DNA of 64,000 nucleotides. It comes from Enterovibrio calviensis DSM 14347. Its GTDB lineage: Bacteria > Pseudomonadota > Gammaproteobacteria > Enterobacterales > Vibrionaceae. The notes beneath the pieces were generated by a model, which searched no databases, had not been told where the DNA came from, and saw only the letters and a program-made list of their open reading frames with translations. The position numbers were made by a program, and so were the translations under genes. Shown here piece by piece: positions 26,731 to 35,618 of the stretch. Positions within the stretch are counted from its first letter, which is position 1; each line of letters begins with the position of its first letter. The stretch spans positions 52,936 through 116,935 of the forward strand of contig NZ_KK211218.1 of the NCBI RefSeq assembly GCF_000621165.1, read 5' to 3'.

Positions 26731-29182
26731 AGAGTTCTCCTAGGCGAACAAATGTCTCATCACTGCTTGGGATAGTGATTGACAACGTTTGTTCCGGATT
26801 GGTTTTTAGCACGACGTGATAGTCTCCGGGGCGTAAACCAGAAATCGCGAAGCGTCCTTGTCGATTGGTGAAGAATTCAACTGGGGCGACATCTTCATCA
26901 TTAAGCCATTGAGCGACACCCACCACCAACGCGATGGGCTCTGAGCGGCTTTGTGTTAGCAAGGTGCCGATGGCCGTGATCACGGCATCTGAACCGATTT
27001 CCAATGCGTAACCTTGGCCGTAGCCGGGATAGAGGGCAAAGCCGCCCTCACCGAGATCATAGCCAGGTGGAAGGTTATCGACTTCATAACTGATTTGTTG
27101 ATCGTTATATGCTGCGAGATCGGACACCAACACATTGTATGGGCTGTCGAAAAATACCCTCGCAAATTGATCATTTGTAGAGGGGTCGATGGCGATGTTG
27201 TTCTCACTAAGATTCGCGTGCTTGCTGACCACCGCAAACGCTTCACCGACTTTTCGTCCGACTGCGAACTCTGAACCGGAAAAAGCGAGAGCGCTGGAGA
27301 CTTCGACACGCGTATTGTGTGTTCTCTCATCACTATTGAAATTAGCCACTCGGGTGACGTGATCAGCGCTCACCTGATAGCGATTGGCGGCGTAGTCGAT
27401 CGCTGCGTTAAGATTGGCATCTTGTTCATCTGCTGTTTCTACTGAGGCGAAGGCCGAAATTCCCCCCGTGTTACCAACACCATTTTGATATGACAGATCG
27501 AGCGCTGCTTGATGGTTTGCCGATTGGACGCGGCTGATTAATCGTGTTGTGGTCCCTAGCGGCCAACTGAGCGTTAACGCGCCGGAGAGCTCGGTATCAA
27601 GCGTCTCGAAGTGTTGATAATCCGCACGGACGCTCCACGTGGCTTTCGTATCAAACAGACGGCCAGATAAACTCGGGCTCGCGGACCAGTAATTACTGGT
27701 TTCTTCCGTACCTTGGCTGTAGCTGGCAGAGAACGAGGCTTTATACCCAGAAATGGTCGGAAAAGAGGCAAACAATGACCAAAATTCTTCAACGCTATTG
27801 AGAGGGGCTTGCTGGTTATCCAGATCATCGACAGCGGAAAAGTTGGGACTGATCTGGTCATACAATAAGCTGAACTGTGCGAGCCATGGGTTAGTGTCAG
27901 AAATGTTGGCGTCAAAGGCGACACGAAACGCATTCCCCGTCCCCAGAGTAGGGTGCTCGCTTTGGCTCGCTTGAACTTCTGTGACACCCAGCGATGAGGC
28001 GAACAGAATGTTCCCACCGTACTGATAAAGCGCCTCTTGCTTTTGGCCATTGATACCAAGCGTTAGCCAAGGAAACACGCCGACTTGTGCGTCACCCATA
28101 ACAAGGCGTTGATCGGTTTCATAGCGAAACGTATCAATGTCAAAGACACGAGGCGCACCCAGCAAAAGGGTGTATTCATATTCTCCGCTGGCGAGCAATT
28201 CGTTACCCGTAGCAACTGAAAAATTGATCTCCTCTTGTTGGCCATTGGCATCAGTAATGATCAGAGAAATGTTATTTAGGCCCTGCGCGATGGGGATGTC
28301 ATTGAGGCTGTAAGTCCCCGCGTTTAAGGTAAAGCGTTGAACGATAGCACCATCAATCATAACGTCCACGCTCGACGTGCGCGTTAACGTGAAGGATTGT
28401 GCGGCTTTTGGTCTGACGTTTTTTGTCGGAATGAGCGAAAAATCTCGCGTTATCCCCACACCAACCACATCGACCCCATCTTGAAAAAGCGTGCCGTTGT
28501 TGAACATATCGCCCAACACTAAGCGTGATCCCATATCGGGGAGATCAAGATTAAGGCGAGTGCCTTCGCGCAGATAGTTAGGTGCTAACCCATCTATGTC
28601 GCTGTACGAAGACTCGTATTCTAACGACAGTCTTTCATAATTTAAGCCAGCGTCGAAACGGTGGTTGAAATGACTGAGGTTGGTTGAGTTCTCGTCAACC
28701 GATTGCACCAGCGTGTTCGACAGTGTCACGTTGAGAAAGCCACTGAAGGGCTCTGGCTTTAAGTAGTCGGTAAAAGTGGCACGTTGTGCAATGGAGATTT
28801 GCTGAGTGACCATTTTATCTGGGGGAATGGTAAGCACGCATTCTAGGCTCGAAAACTCAAACGCGAAGCCAAGGCCGATATGTTCAAAGTCTGCTTTCGA
28901 TAAGGTATCGCCTTTGCCGCGATTGGCTAACGATTCAAGAGCGTCGTCACTGATCAGCCCCTTCAATATCGCGAGGGTGGATGGTTTATCCAAGAGTATG
29001 TCGTCGTCGGCCGTGATGGTGATGTCGGTTTCGCCGATGATGCTATCACTGACACGAAGCAAAGAGGTTAGGGTGATATCGCGTCCCGTCGGATTAATTT
29101 TAGGGTCAGCGAAAGCAACGGTTCCAATGAAAAACGAGAGGAACAAAAAGGCTTGAAACAAGCGGCGAAACACAAAGTTCAT
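26720..29182 (-). CDS. Outer membrane usher protein
   Basis: This 820-residue protein is a fimbrial usher: a signal peptide (to about residue 25), an N-terminal chaperone-binding domain, a beta-barrel with plug and C-terminal domains. The plug region SSVDVMIDGAIVQRFTLNAGTYSLNDIPIAQG near residue 270-300 (quoted in parts: VDVMIDGAIVQRF, then GTYSLNDIP) and the C-terminal GRFAISGLRPGDYHV are usher marks. It secretes and polymerises chaperone-bound pilins across the outer membrane. Its start overlaps the upstream chaperone by 4 bases. The subclass (archaic, Csu-like, versus others) is likely but not proven. Confidence 0.85.
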   Translation of the reverse strand: MNFVFRRLFQAFLFLSFFIGTVAFADPKINPTGRDITLTSLLRVSDSIIGETDITITADDDILLDKPSTLAILKGLISDDALESLANRGKGDTLSKADFEHIGLGFAFEFSSLECVLTIPPDKMVTQQISIAQRATFTDYLKPEPFSGFLNVTLSNTLVQSVDENSTNLSHFNHRFDAGLNYERLSLEYESSYSDIDGLAPNYLREGTRLNLDLPDMGSRLVLGDMFNNGTLFQDGVDVVGVGITRDFSLIPTKNVRPKAAQSFTLTRTSSVDVMIDGAIVQRFTLNAGTYSLNDIPIAQGLNNISLIITDANGQQEEINFSVATGNELLASGEYEYTLLLGAPRVFDIDTFRYETDQRLVMGDAQVGVFPWLTLGINGQKQEALYQYGGNILFASSLGVTEVQASQSEHPTLGTGNAFRVAFDANISDTNPWLAQFSLLYDQISPNFSAVDDLDNQQAPLNSVEEFWSLFASFPTISGYKASFSASYSQGTEETSNYWSASPSLSGRLFDTKATWSVRADYQHFETLDTELSGALTLSWPLGTTTRLISRVQSANHQAALDLSYQNGVGNTGGISAFASVETADEQDANLNAAIDYAANRYQVSADHVTRVANFNSDERTHNTRVEVSSALAFSGSEFAVGRKVGEAFAVVSKHANLSENNIAIDPSTNDQFARVFFDSPYNVLVSDLAAYNDQQISYEVDNLPPGYDLGEGGFALYPGYGQGYALEIGSDAVITAIGTLLTQSRSEPIALVVGVAQWLNDEDVAPVEFFTNRQGRFAISGLRPGDYHVVLKTNPEQTLSITIPSSDETFVRLGELYVD

Positions 29183-29907
29183 CGTGCCTCGCCGTCATAG
29201 AGGCCCGATTGAATCTCATTAGGTGTGGTTAGTTCAATCGTGCTAAACGGAGGGATAAAGTGCTCGCCGAAGATCTGGTCAGGCTTATCTATACCTACGT
29301 TTGTGTCTTTTATGAACCGCATTCGGCTCAGAAAAGTGTAGCGATTACCGCTGTTTGATAACCTCGCGACGCCATTATCACTCACCTCCAGAGACAAACG
29401 TGCGCTTTGGGTACGAGAGGAAAGATGCACCAAGGCATTGTAGTGAATTTCAATAGCGACGCCGGAAGGGGCGTCGCTCATGTCCCCTTGAATGGGAGGT
29501 TGCGTGAATCGGACAAAAAAGCTCTGCGAAGAAGGAAGTGTGTCGCTGCCTAACCATTGGATACGGAAAATCTGAATGCCTCCTGCGGGCAACACAGTTG
29601 CTGGCGGGAACACCATTAACTCCGAGTCTTCAGCTTCCACAGCGTCATAACTTCCATCGTGACTAAACACTAACTGCCTCAACGATGCCTCAATGGGAAT
29701 GCTAAATGTGTTGTGATTCTCAAGACGAATTTGGGCTGACCTCCCTGAGGTGGCAGACATCTCAAGTACGGTAGGAGAAATCGTTAGCCCTTTCGACACG
29801 CCGATTGAGCCAACACACAGGAAGACTAGCAACAGCCATGTCAGTATTTTCGGGTTAATTGGTTGCGCTAAGTTCAATCTGTGTATTGCTGGCATTGAAA
29901 CCCTCAA
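29179..29907 (-). CDS. Second periplasmic pilus chaperone
   Basis: This 242-residue protein has a membrane/signal segment (about residues 22-40, ILTWLLLVFLCVGSIG) and a PapD-like chaperone pattern: LTISPTVLEMSATSGRSAQI, RLENHNTFSIPIEASL and VLPAGGIQIFRIQWLG, the last being the strand that donates to pilins. It overlaps the first chaperone gene by 53 bases in another frame if the first start is used; a later ATG (29895) would reduce this. Two chaperones in one operon suggest that separate subunits need different partners. Which subunit each holds is unknown. Confidence 0.75.
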   Translation of the reverse strand: MRVSMPAIHRLNLAQPINPKILTWLLLVFLCVGSIGVSKGLTISPTVLEMSATSGRSAQIRLENHNTFSIPIEASLRQLVFSHDGSYDAVEAEDSELMVFPPATVLPAGGIQIFRIQWLGSDTLPSSQSFFVRFTQPPIQGDMSDAPSGVAIEIHYNALVHLSSRTQSARLSLEVSDNGVARLSNSGNRYTFLSRMRFIKDTNVGIDKPDQIFGEHFIPPFSTIELTTPNEIQSGLYDGEAR

Positions 29908-30568
29908 CTGGCTTCATGGTAAAAATACGCTTCGATTTAGGTAGCACTAATGTCGATCGGATATAGTCACCAATATTGGAACCTTCAATGACCTGCGTTT
30001 TGCCACCACTCTTAAGCGTCCACTTCACTTCGTTGATACGTCCATAACTCGTGCCAGTGTTTTCGACTTCAACCAGCCAATCATTTGTACTTTTTGTTAA
30101 CTGAGCGATTTTCAGTTTGGGTTCGGATTTCTTGGGCTTAACGTTCATCAGCGTATCAAAACGCATCAATAAGCCGACATCCATAGAGTCGTTCTCATTT
30201 CTCAATACGTTTTGCTGTCTCACTGAAATTCGGTAAGCCTGTGATTCTTTAATATCTGGCTCGCCGAGGTATCGAACGGTCACGGATTGCGATTTACCCG
30301 GTGCAATAATGGCGGTCACGGGAATGACAAGCAGATCATTGTCTGCGGGTGTCAGCGTTTCTTTGCCTTGTTTGTTCATTTCAAGCTTGAGTGGGAGAAC
30401 TTCAACAGTGAGGGGGAAATCATTGGTGTTATCGATACGCATCGACATTTGCGCGCCTCTCCCTGTTGGCGTCATTTCAGCAATCATGGGTTGCACTTTG
30501 TAGGCATAGGAGGGAATAACAACCACCAAACCCATAACGAATAAAGCCAAACGAATCAAAATCTGCAT
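29855..30568 (-). CDS. Periplasmic pilus chaperone
   Basis: This 237-residue protein has a signal peptide (MQILIRLALFVMGLVVVIPS) and the chaperone pattern: KVQPMIAEMTPTGRGAQ, RIDNTNDFPLTVEV and the donor-strand segment APGKSQSVTVRYLG. The frame opens with a TTG at 30574, but I chose the ATG at 30568, which has an excellent AAGGAGG site 9 bases upstream. It follows the pilin gene after a hairpin. It probably handles the major pilin, being next to it, while the second chaperone is next to the usher. Confidence 0.85.
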   Translation of the reverse strand: MQILIRLALFVMGLVVVIPSYAYKVQPMIAEMTPTGRGAQMSMRIDNTNDFPLTVEVLPLKLEMNKQGKETLTPADNDLLVIPVTAIIAPGKSQSVTVRYLGEPDIKESQAYRISVRQQNVLRNENDSMDVGLLMRFDTLMNVKPKKSEPKLKIAQLTKSTNDWLVEVENTGTSYGRINEVKWTLKSGGKTQVIEGSNIGDYIRSTLVLPKSKRIFTMKPVEGFNASNTQIELSATN

Positions 30569-30593
30569 AGACAAAAACCTCCTTTTAAAAAGG

Positions 30594-30619
30594 AATGGGA
30601 GGTAGAAATACCTCCCATT
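30594..30619 (-). terminator. Hairpin between the pilin and chaperone genes
   Basis: A 10-bp perfect stem AATGGGAGGT / ACCTCCCATT with a 6-base loop is followed on the minus strand by CCTTTTTAAAAGG. It is well placed to reduce transcription past the abundant pilin into the chaperone and usher genes, or to stabilise pilin mRNA. Confidence 0.7.
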
Positions 30620-30641
30620 TTATGAGGATGCGTTCTTGGAA

Positions 30642-31148
30642 TTATTGCTGCGCGATGGTCACCGTTAATGTGTCGGTGTAATCACCGGCATACGTTGCAC
30701 CATCTAGAATTTCAATTTGCAGTGAAGAAGCGAGGCCTGAAGCAAGCGCTGGACCGCTAAACAAACCAGATGCAGAGCCACCTGCGGCTAAACCATCAGT
30801 GTTCAGGAAAAAGGCGCCTAACGCGCCCGCGGTGAGGGTTGCTTTGTAGTCAACTACTTCGCCAACCGCTTCACCACTCGTCAGGCCGCCATTAAGGGTC
30901 TCTAAAGTGATTACGGCACCGTCTTTGTAGTTGCACTTAACGTTGATTCCTAAAGGTGAACTTGTAAGGGATAAGCCTTGATCTAGCGGGCCTGCGTTAT
31001 AGGAAACGGTAGTTAGACCGCCGATTTCACAAACAGGGTCTACGTTACCTGTGATAAGCAGTGAAGTTGGGTCTGCGGAGACTGAGGCTGCAAATGACGC
31101 TGCGAACAGTGCTGATAATGTGATTGAACCGATACCTGACTTTGTCAT
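30642..31148 (-). CDS. Major pilin subunit (probable)
   Basis: This 168-residue protein has a signal peptide (MTKSGIGSITLSALFAASFA, cleaved after VSA) and one pair of cysteines (CEIGG and KCNYKDG), with a conserved-looking beta-sandwich ending in TDTLTVTIAQQ. The layout is that of a Csu-type/spore-coat-U-like pilin. The ATG at 31148 has an AAGGAAGA ribosome site; an earlier in-frame ATG at 31181 lacks it. As the pilin with the best signals, and followed by a hairpin, it is probably the major subunit. Confidence 0.75.
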   Translation of the reverse strand: MTKSGIGSITLSALFAASFAASVSADPTSLLITGNVDPVCEIGGLTTVSYNAGPLDQGLSLTSSPLGINVKCNYKDGAVITLETLNGGLTSGEAVGEVVDYKATLTAGALGAFFLNTDGLAAGGSASGLFSGPALASGLASSLQIEILDGATYAGDYTDTLTVTIAQQ

Positions 31149-31265
31149 AATAATGTCTTCCTTTATATGGTTTAGAACCATTTATTTGAGGCTATGAGAA
31201 ATGTTGCAACGCTATTAACTGCATTTCGTTTGCAACTTTGGCGGTTTAACAATGTTGGTTGCTCG

Positions 31266-31793
31266 TTAAATCCCACCGTTGATTGATGGTGATACATCAA
31301 TGGTTATTACATCTTTGTATTCTCCAGAGAATACGAATTTTTCCTCCATAGTGATGCGGATTGAACCTTTTGTATTGAAAGGTATTTCATTGTTTCCAGA
31401 TACTCTTTGAACGGAAGATAAATCTTTGCTAGTAAACGTTCGATTTATTCCAATGCTCGAAACCAGTAACTGAAGCAAATAACTGTTGGGGCGATGATGA
31501 CTGCTGTTTTCGAGTGCTAACCCACCAGAAGATGACCAAAGAGAAATCGTTAGTGGTTGATTGCAATCGATTCTAAAAGGAATACTTTCGCTCTCTTGAT
31601 GTGAGAGATCCACCGTACGTCCCGCACTAAAATCTATAAGACAATGAGAATCAATCTCACCAAACATAGTCATAGATAAAGAGTCCGTCGCAAAGCAATT
31701 CAGCGAAAAAAAACCAGCAAGAATACCTGTTGTAAAGACGCTGCGAGTGCTTAAGTTCAAATCGAATTCCTGCTTAGTGTTTTGGATTGTCAC
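31266..31793 (-). CDS. Minor pilin-like protein
   Basis: This 175-residue protein has a hydrophobic signal-like segment (FTTGILAGFFSLNCFAT, about residues 20-36), two later cysteines (HCLIDFS and IDCNQP) and an ending of DVITIDVSP, much like the pilin beside it. It is probably the first pilin of the operon. It has no strong ribosome site. Upstream is the 1.4-kb AT-rich stretch that must contain the operon promoter. Confidence 0.6.
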   Translation of the reverse strand: MTIQNTKQEFDLNLSTRSVFTTGILAGFFSLNCFATDSLSMTMFGEIDSHCLIDFSAGRTVDLSHQESESIPFRIDCNQPLTISLWSSSGGLALENSSHHRPNSYLLQLLVSSIGINRTFTSKDLSSVQRVSGNNEIPFNTKGSIRITMEEKFVFSGEYKDVITIDVSPSINGGI

Positions 31794-32574
31794 CCCTTGT
31801 TAGTGATAATAAATATAGACATTCGAGTGTGTTGATTAATTTTGAACTAAAAGCAATTTGTGATACTTATTTAAATCTAAAGTATTATTGAATAAAATTC
31901 ATTTAGAGTATTCTTTTTTTTGAAACATCAATGTGAGAATTGACCAAATAACAGTGCATGATGTCTTGTTATTTTATCACGCAAGATAACTTATTATTTT
32001 TTTGGTGAAATGTTAGTTTCCGTATGGTTTGAATTACAGTCTAGTTAATTAATTGAGACACTAAATTATTTTAGTGAAATAACGTTGATTCTATCTGCGA
32101 GTTAAAATTGGTATATAAGCAGGACTAAATGTAATGATTATGTTATGGAGTATATGATTAATTTTTTGAGTGTTCGATTTTGAGAAAATGAAAATAATTT
32201 TCCGAAATTAATATTTATACAAAAATTTCAATAACTTATGTCCGTGTTTTTCATTTTTGGTGTTGATTTCAAATATTTCCCACTATTTAATTAAGTGTAT
32301 TTATTGGCTGTTTATTGTTCGCTTTTTCGCAATATTTCTTGGGTTCTATTTTTCACTTAAAGAATAAGGTTCAATTTCCCTTTTTGAGAGGTACTTTTCT
32401 GCGCCAGATACTGCCCTTTGGTGATGGGGGTTGATAGTCGTGACCGACAGAAGATGAAAGTTCTTCTGGGTGGTTAATAGTTCCTGCCTTGTATTTAAGG
32501 GACGTCATGACATGAGATAGGGTAGGTTGAATATGACGGTCGAATGTCATGGTTTTGTCACGATGTTTAGTTTT

Positions 32575-32596
32575 TGAACATTAAAGAACATGTTCA
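32575..32596. promoter_or_regulatory. Inverted repeat TGAACAT-N8-ATGTTCA
   Basis: A perfect 7-bp inverted repeat with an 8-base spacer lies in the gene-free region about 780 bases upstream of the pilus operon and 600 bases downstream of the kinase gene. It has the size of a dimer-binding operator; the protein is unknown. Confidence 0.35.
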
Positions 32597-33142
32597 TATG
32601 TGAGGAGTGATCACGGCCAGATAGTGGGTCAAATCATGATGATAAGATTCGTTCCTCCCACTTTAACCATAAATCTTAATTCATTTATCTTTCATTTAGT
32701 GATTTCTTAGGGACGATGTTTTACATACACAGGGTGATCTTTATCTTCAGTTAGGTGCGGAAATTCTAGATTGGCCAGTCGTATATTGTTCCAACGCGAC
32801 AAAAATTGCTTAGGCCTGAATCATCAGTTTCAGGAGCCATCTCTGCGTGTGGAAAAAAGGGATGAATAAGAACAGTAAAATATATTTTCTCATAACAGGC
32901 TTCTTTCGTGATGAGATTCACTCTTTGCACGTTATAATTATACGTAAATGAATGTTAGATGAATTTCAACATCTAGTCAGCCATAGAGAATAAGTTCAAT
33001 GTGAAGGGGAAGCCGACAACTAACGTTGATTATTTTGGATTAAGTCTGGGTTTTTTAGCTTGTTTTTATTTTATCCGAACTTAAGTCCCATCACATGCTT
33101 ACGAGTGACACCTGAAGATTAGCCAACTGACAGGTTTGTAAT

Positions 33143-33192
33143 ATAGACCCAAGTAATCTGAATCTTACATCTTCAATTTATTTGGGGATTTA
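33143..33192. repeat. Degenerate palindromic dispersed repeat
   Basis: GACCCAAGTAATCTGAA and ACATCTTCAATTTATTTGGG, nearly back to back, are related to the arms of the repeats at 13.1-13.4 kb (CCCAAG...CTGAAGATG and CATCTTCAGG...TTGGG). It is an arms-only, decayed copy just after the kinase stop codon. Confidence 0.5.
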
Positions 33193-33197
33193 TCTCT

Positions 33198-34826
33198 TTA
33201 AAAGTTCGTCGATTTTCGTGCTGCTGCTTGGAGTACGTTATAGGTTTCAAACCGACGTTGATGTGTGGTTTCAATTTCACCCACCTGAGGGGTGAATTGC
33301 GCTGTGAAGTGAGACATTTTAGCCATGGCTGTTTGAATGTCGTCATGATAGCCGCCGGCGACGCTGCCGAGAATGGCTGAGCCGAGTAAGACCGGTTCTT
33401 CTGTGCTGGGCGCTGTCACTTCGCGTCTCGTTGTATCTGCCAATAATTGACGGACAAACGCACTTTTTCCTGCTCCGCCACTGATCACGATGCGATCAAC
33501 CTTAGCGCCAGCGTTGTCTTGTGCCTCGATAATTTGTCGCAAGCCATAACCAATGCCACAAAGTCCAGCAACGTAGAGCGCGATCAAGCTTTGAAGACCA
33601 CTTTCCATGCTCAAACCAGCAATCACAGCGCGAGTGTGGGGGTCGGCATAAGGGGCTCGATTACCGAGAAACTCCGGAACAACGTGGAGTCCTTGAGCCA
33701 AAGTCGCAGCATTTGGGTCACCGTCTAATAGCTGCTCGGCTTGTAAAATGAGCCACTCAACAAGTGGCTGCCCATTTTGCAGGGCTTCCTGCTCAGCGGC
33801 GGATTTATAAGGATGTAAATCCAACAAGGCATCAATGGCTGCGCCTGCGGCGGATTGCCCACCTTCGTTTAGCCATAACGCGGGTACCATGGCGGAATAG
33901 TAAGGCCCCCATACCCCCGGCACAAAAACAGGCTCTTGTGTGGATGTCATGGTGCAGGATGACGTTCCGAATACATACGCGAGGTTAGCAGTTGCGCCGC
34001 CACCATTGGCAACGCCTATTGAACCAATGCCGCCCGCATGCGCATCAATCAACCCTGCTGCAACAGGGGTTCCTTCAACTAACCCTAGCTCTTTCGCTGC
34101 CAAGGTGGTGAGGCCAGTGCCAAGTGGCGTTCCGGCAGGAACCACCTTGGTGCCAATGCGTGTAAAGCCTTGGTCAGACAGTGCATTTAGCCCAATGGCT
34201 TCAAAGTAGCTTTTGTCCCAAGCATTCTCATGGGCTAAGTATGTCCATTTACACGTCAATGTGCAGACAGATCGGGCTAGGTCGTTGGTCGCACGCCATG
34301 TCAGAAAATCGGTAAGATCCATAAACTGCCAAGCGCTATCAAACACGTCAGGTCGATGTTCTTTTAGCCAGAGTAGTTTGGGCGTTTCCATTTCCGGAGA
34401 AATACGACCACCCACGTAATCGAGAACTCTGTGCCCAATATCGTTGATTCGTTCGGCTTGTTCGATTGCGCGATGATCCATCCATACGATGATGTTTCGG
34501 TCAGGCTGCATGGGGTCGCCAACGGGCAGGGGATTACCGTTCTCTCCAAGCACCACCAAAGAACAAGTAGCGTCCACGCCAATGCCAACCACGTGCTCAG
34601 CGGCAATACCTGCTTGGAGAACCGCGCCACGCACGGCGCGTACCACTGCTTGCCAAATATCGTTACTGGACTGTTCGACGATATTGCCTTCATCTTTGAA
34701 GATCTGAATATCGCATTTGTCCGTGCCTATAAGTTTTCCATCCGTTGAAAATACGCCTGCGCGAGCGCTTCCAGTACCTACATCGATTCCCAATACATAT
34801 TGCGATGTGTGACTTGATTCTGTCAT
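33198..34826 (-). CDS. rbtK: D-ribulokinase (FGGY family)
   Basis: This 542-residue protein is a FGGY carbohydrate kinase: the N-terminal phosphate loop GIDVGTGSARAGVFS (residues 13-27), WMDHRAIEQAERIN near 115 and RIVISGGAGKSAFVRQLLAD near 465. Being next to a clear ribitol 2-dehydrogenase, it should phosphorylate D-ribulose to D-ribulose 5-phosphate, the second step of ribitol use; its length fits RbtK. Another pentulose could also be a substrate. It is the last gene of a five-gene minus-strand operon and starts 37 bases after rbtD. Confidence 0.82.
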   Translation of the reverse strand: MTESSHTSQYVLGIDVGTGSARAGVFSTDGKLIGTDKCDIQIFKDEGNIVEQSSNDIWQAVVRAVRGAVLQAGIAAEHVVGIGVDATCSLVVLGENGNPLPVGDPMQPDRNIIVWMDHRAIEQAERINDIGHRVLDYVGGRISPEMETPKLLWLKEHRPDVFDSAWQFMDLTDFLTWRATNDLARSVCTLTCKWTYLAHENAWDKSYFEAIGLNALSDQGFTRIGTKVVPAGTPLGTGLTTLAAKELGLVEGTPVAAGLIDAHAGGIGSIGVANGGGATANLAYVFGTSSCTMTSTQEPVFVPGVWGPYYSAMVPALWLNEGGQSAAGAAIDALLDLHPYKSAAEQEALQNGQPLVEWLILQAEQLLDGDPNAATLAQGLHVVPEFLGNRAPYADPHTRAVIAGLSMESGLQSLIALYVAGLCGIGYGLRQIIEAQDNAGAKVDRIVISGGAGKSAFVRQLLADTTRREVTAPSTEEPVLLGSAILGSVAGGYHDDIQTAMAKMSHFTAQFTPQVGEIETTHQRRFETYNVLQAAARKSTNF

Positions 34827-34863
34827 GGCTATTACCTCTGTTATTGCTAAAGATCGACTCTCG

Positions 34864-35592
34864 CTATAAATCGACGCTATTGGGTAAAATCACCATGTCT
34901 CGAACCACGACGCCAGCCGGGCGCGTCAACATGAATAGGACGGCTTCGGCCACTTCGCGAGGCTGCATTAATGAACCGTTCGCTAGCGCTTCTTCCATTT
35001 TTTCTCTTGGCCAATCATCCAGCAATGCCGTCACCACAGGCCCCGGTAAAACAGCGCCCATGCGAACGCCGTGTTCAGAAACCTGTCGGCGTGTGGAGTG
35101 AACAAAGGCTTGGACGGCAAACTTTGATGCCGTGTAGATAGGTTCCCAAACCACTGGCACCACCCCAGCAACGGAGCTTGTAAATATGATGTCACCTGAT
35201 TTACGAGCGATCATCCCTGGTAAGACAGAGCGAACACTGCGAAACGCCGCATTCACATTAAGATTGAGCACACGATCCCATTCGTCGGGGTCGCCTTCGG
35301 CAGCAGCGCCGCCAACATAAGCCCCCGCGTTGGCGTGGAAAATATCCAGATCACCAACCAAAGCGTGAATGTTATCGGCCAATCCGGAGACTTGAGCGGT
35401 ATCGAACAAATCCACCACAAGCGGAATTGCGTTGTCGCCCAATTCTTCACAAAGTGCTGCCAGTCGGTCTTCGGCGCGATCAATTAAGACCACCTTTGCG
35501 CCTTGCTCAATCATTATCCTTGCGCACGCTAAACCAATCCCTGACGCAGCGCCGGTCACCGCAGCGGTTTTGTTTGCTAATTGATTATTCAT
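34864..35592 (-). CDS. rbtD: Ribitol 2-dehydrogenase
   Basis: This 242-residue short-chain dehydrogenase oxidises ribitol to D-ribulose with NAD. It has the cofactor motif TGAASGIG (13-20), the catalytic Ser140, Tyr153 and Lys157 (YTASK) and NAG at 88-90. It is nearly a full-length match to the Klebsiella ribitol dehydrogenase, for example in [28 protein letters not shown] and ILPNSVDL. The gene follows an ABC importer and precedes the kinase in one operon. This identification fixes the pathway of the cluster. Confidence 0.9.
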   Translation of the reverse strand: MNNQLANKTAAVTGAASGIGLACARIMIEQGAKVVLIDRAEDRLAALCEELGDNAIPLVVDLFDTAQVSGLADNIHALVGDLDIFHANAGAYVGGAAAEGDPDEWDRVLNLNVNAAFRSVRSVLPGMIARKSGDIIFTSSVAGVVPVVWEPIYTASKFAVQAFVHSTRRQVSEHGVRMGAVLPGPVVTALLDDWPREKMEEALANGSLMQPREVAEAVLFMLTRPAGVVVRDMVILPNSVDL

Positions 35593-35618
35593 AGTTATTG
35601 CTTCCTCATCATTGTGTT

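Larger units (their letters stand above)
31794..33197. other. AT-rich gene-free region upstream of the pilus operon
   Basis: These 1.4 kb, visibly AT-rich in their left part (31800-32380), contain no credible protein gene on either strand. They hold an inverted repeat at 32575-32596 and a degenerate palindromic repeat at 33143-33192. Such DNA upstream of pilus operons often binds H-NS-like silencers; this is inferred, not seen. A small RNA gene cannot be excluded. Confidence 0.6.

Noticed and set aside
31794..33197. Prophage or insertion sequence in the AT-rich gap
   Set aside because: No integrase, transposase, att duplication or terminal repeat with coding content was found.
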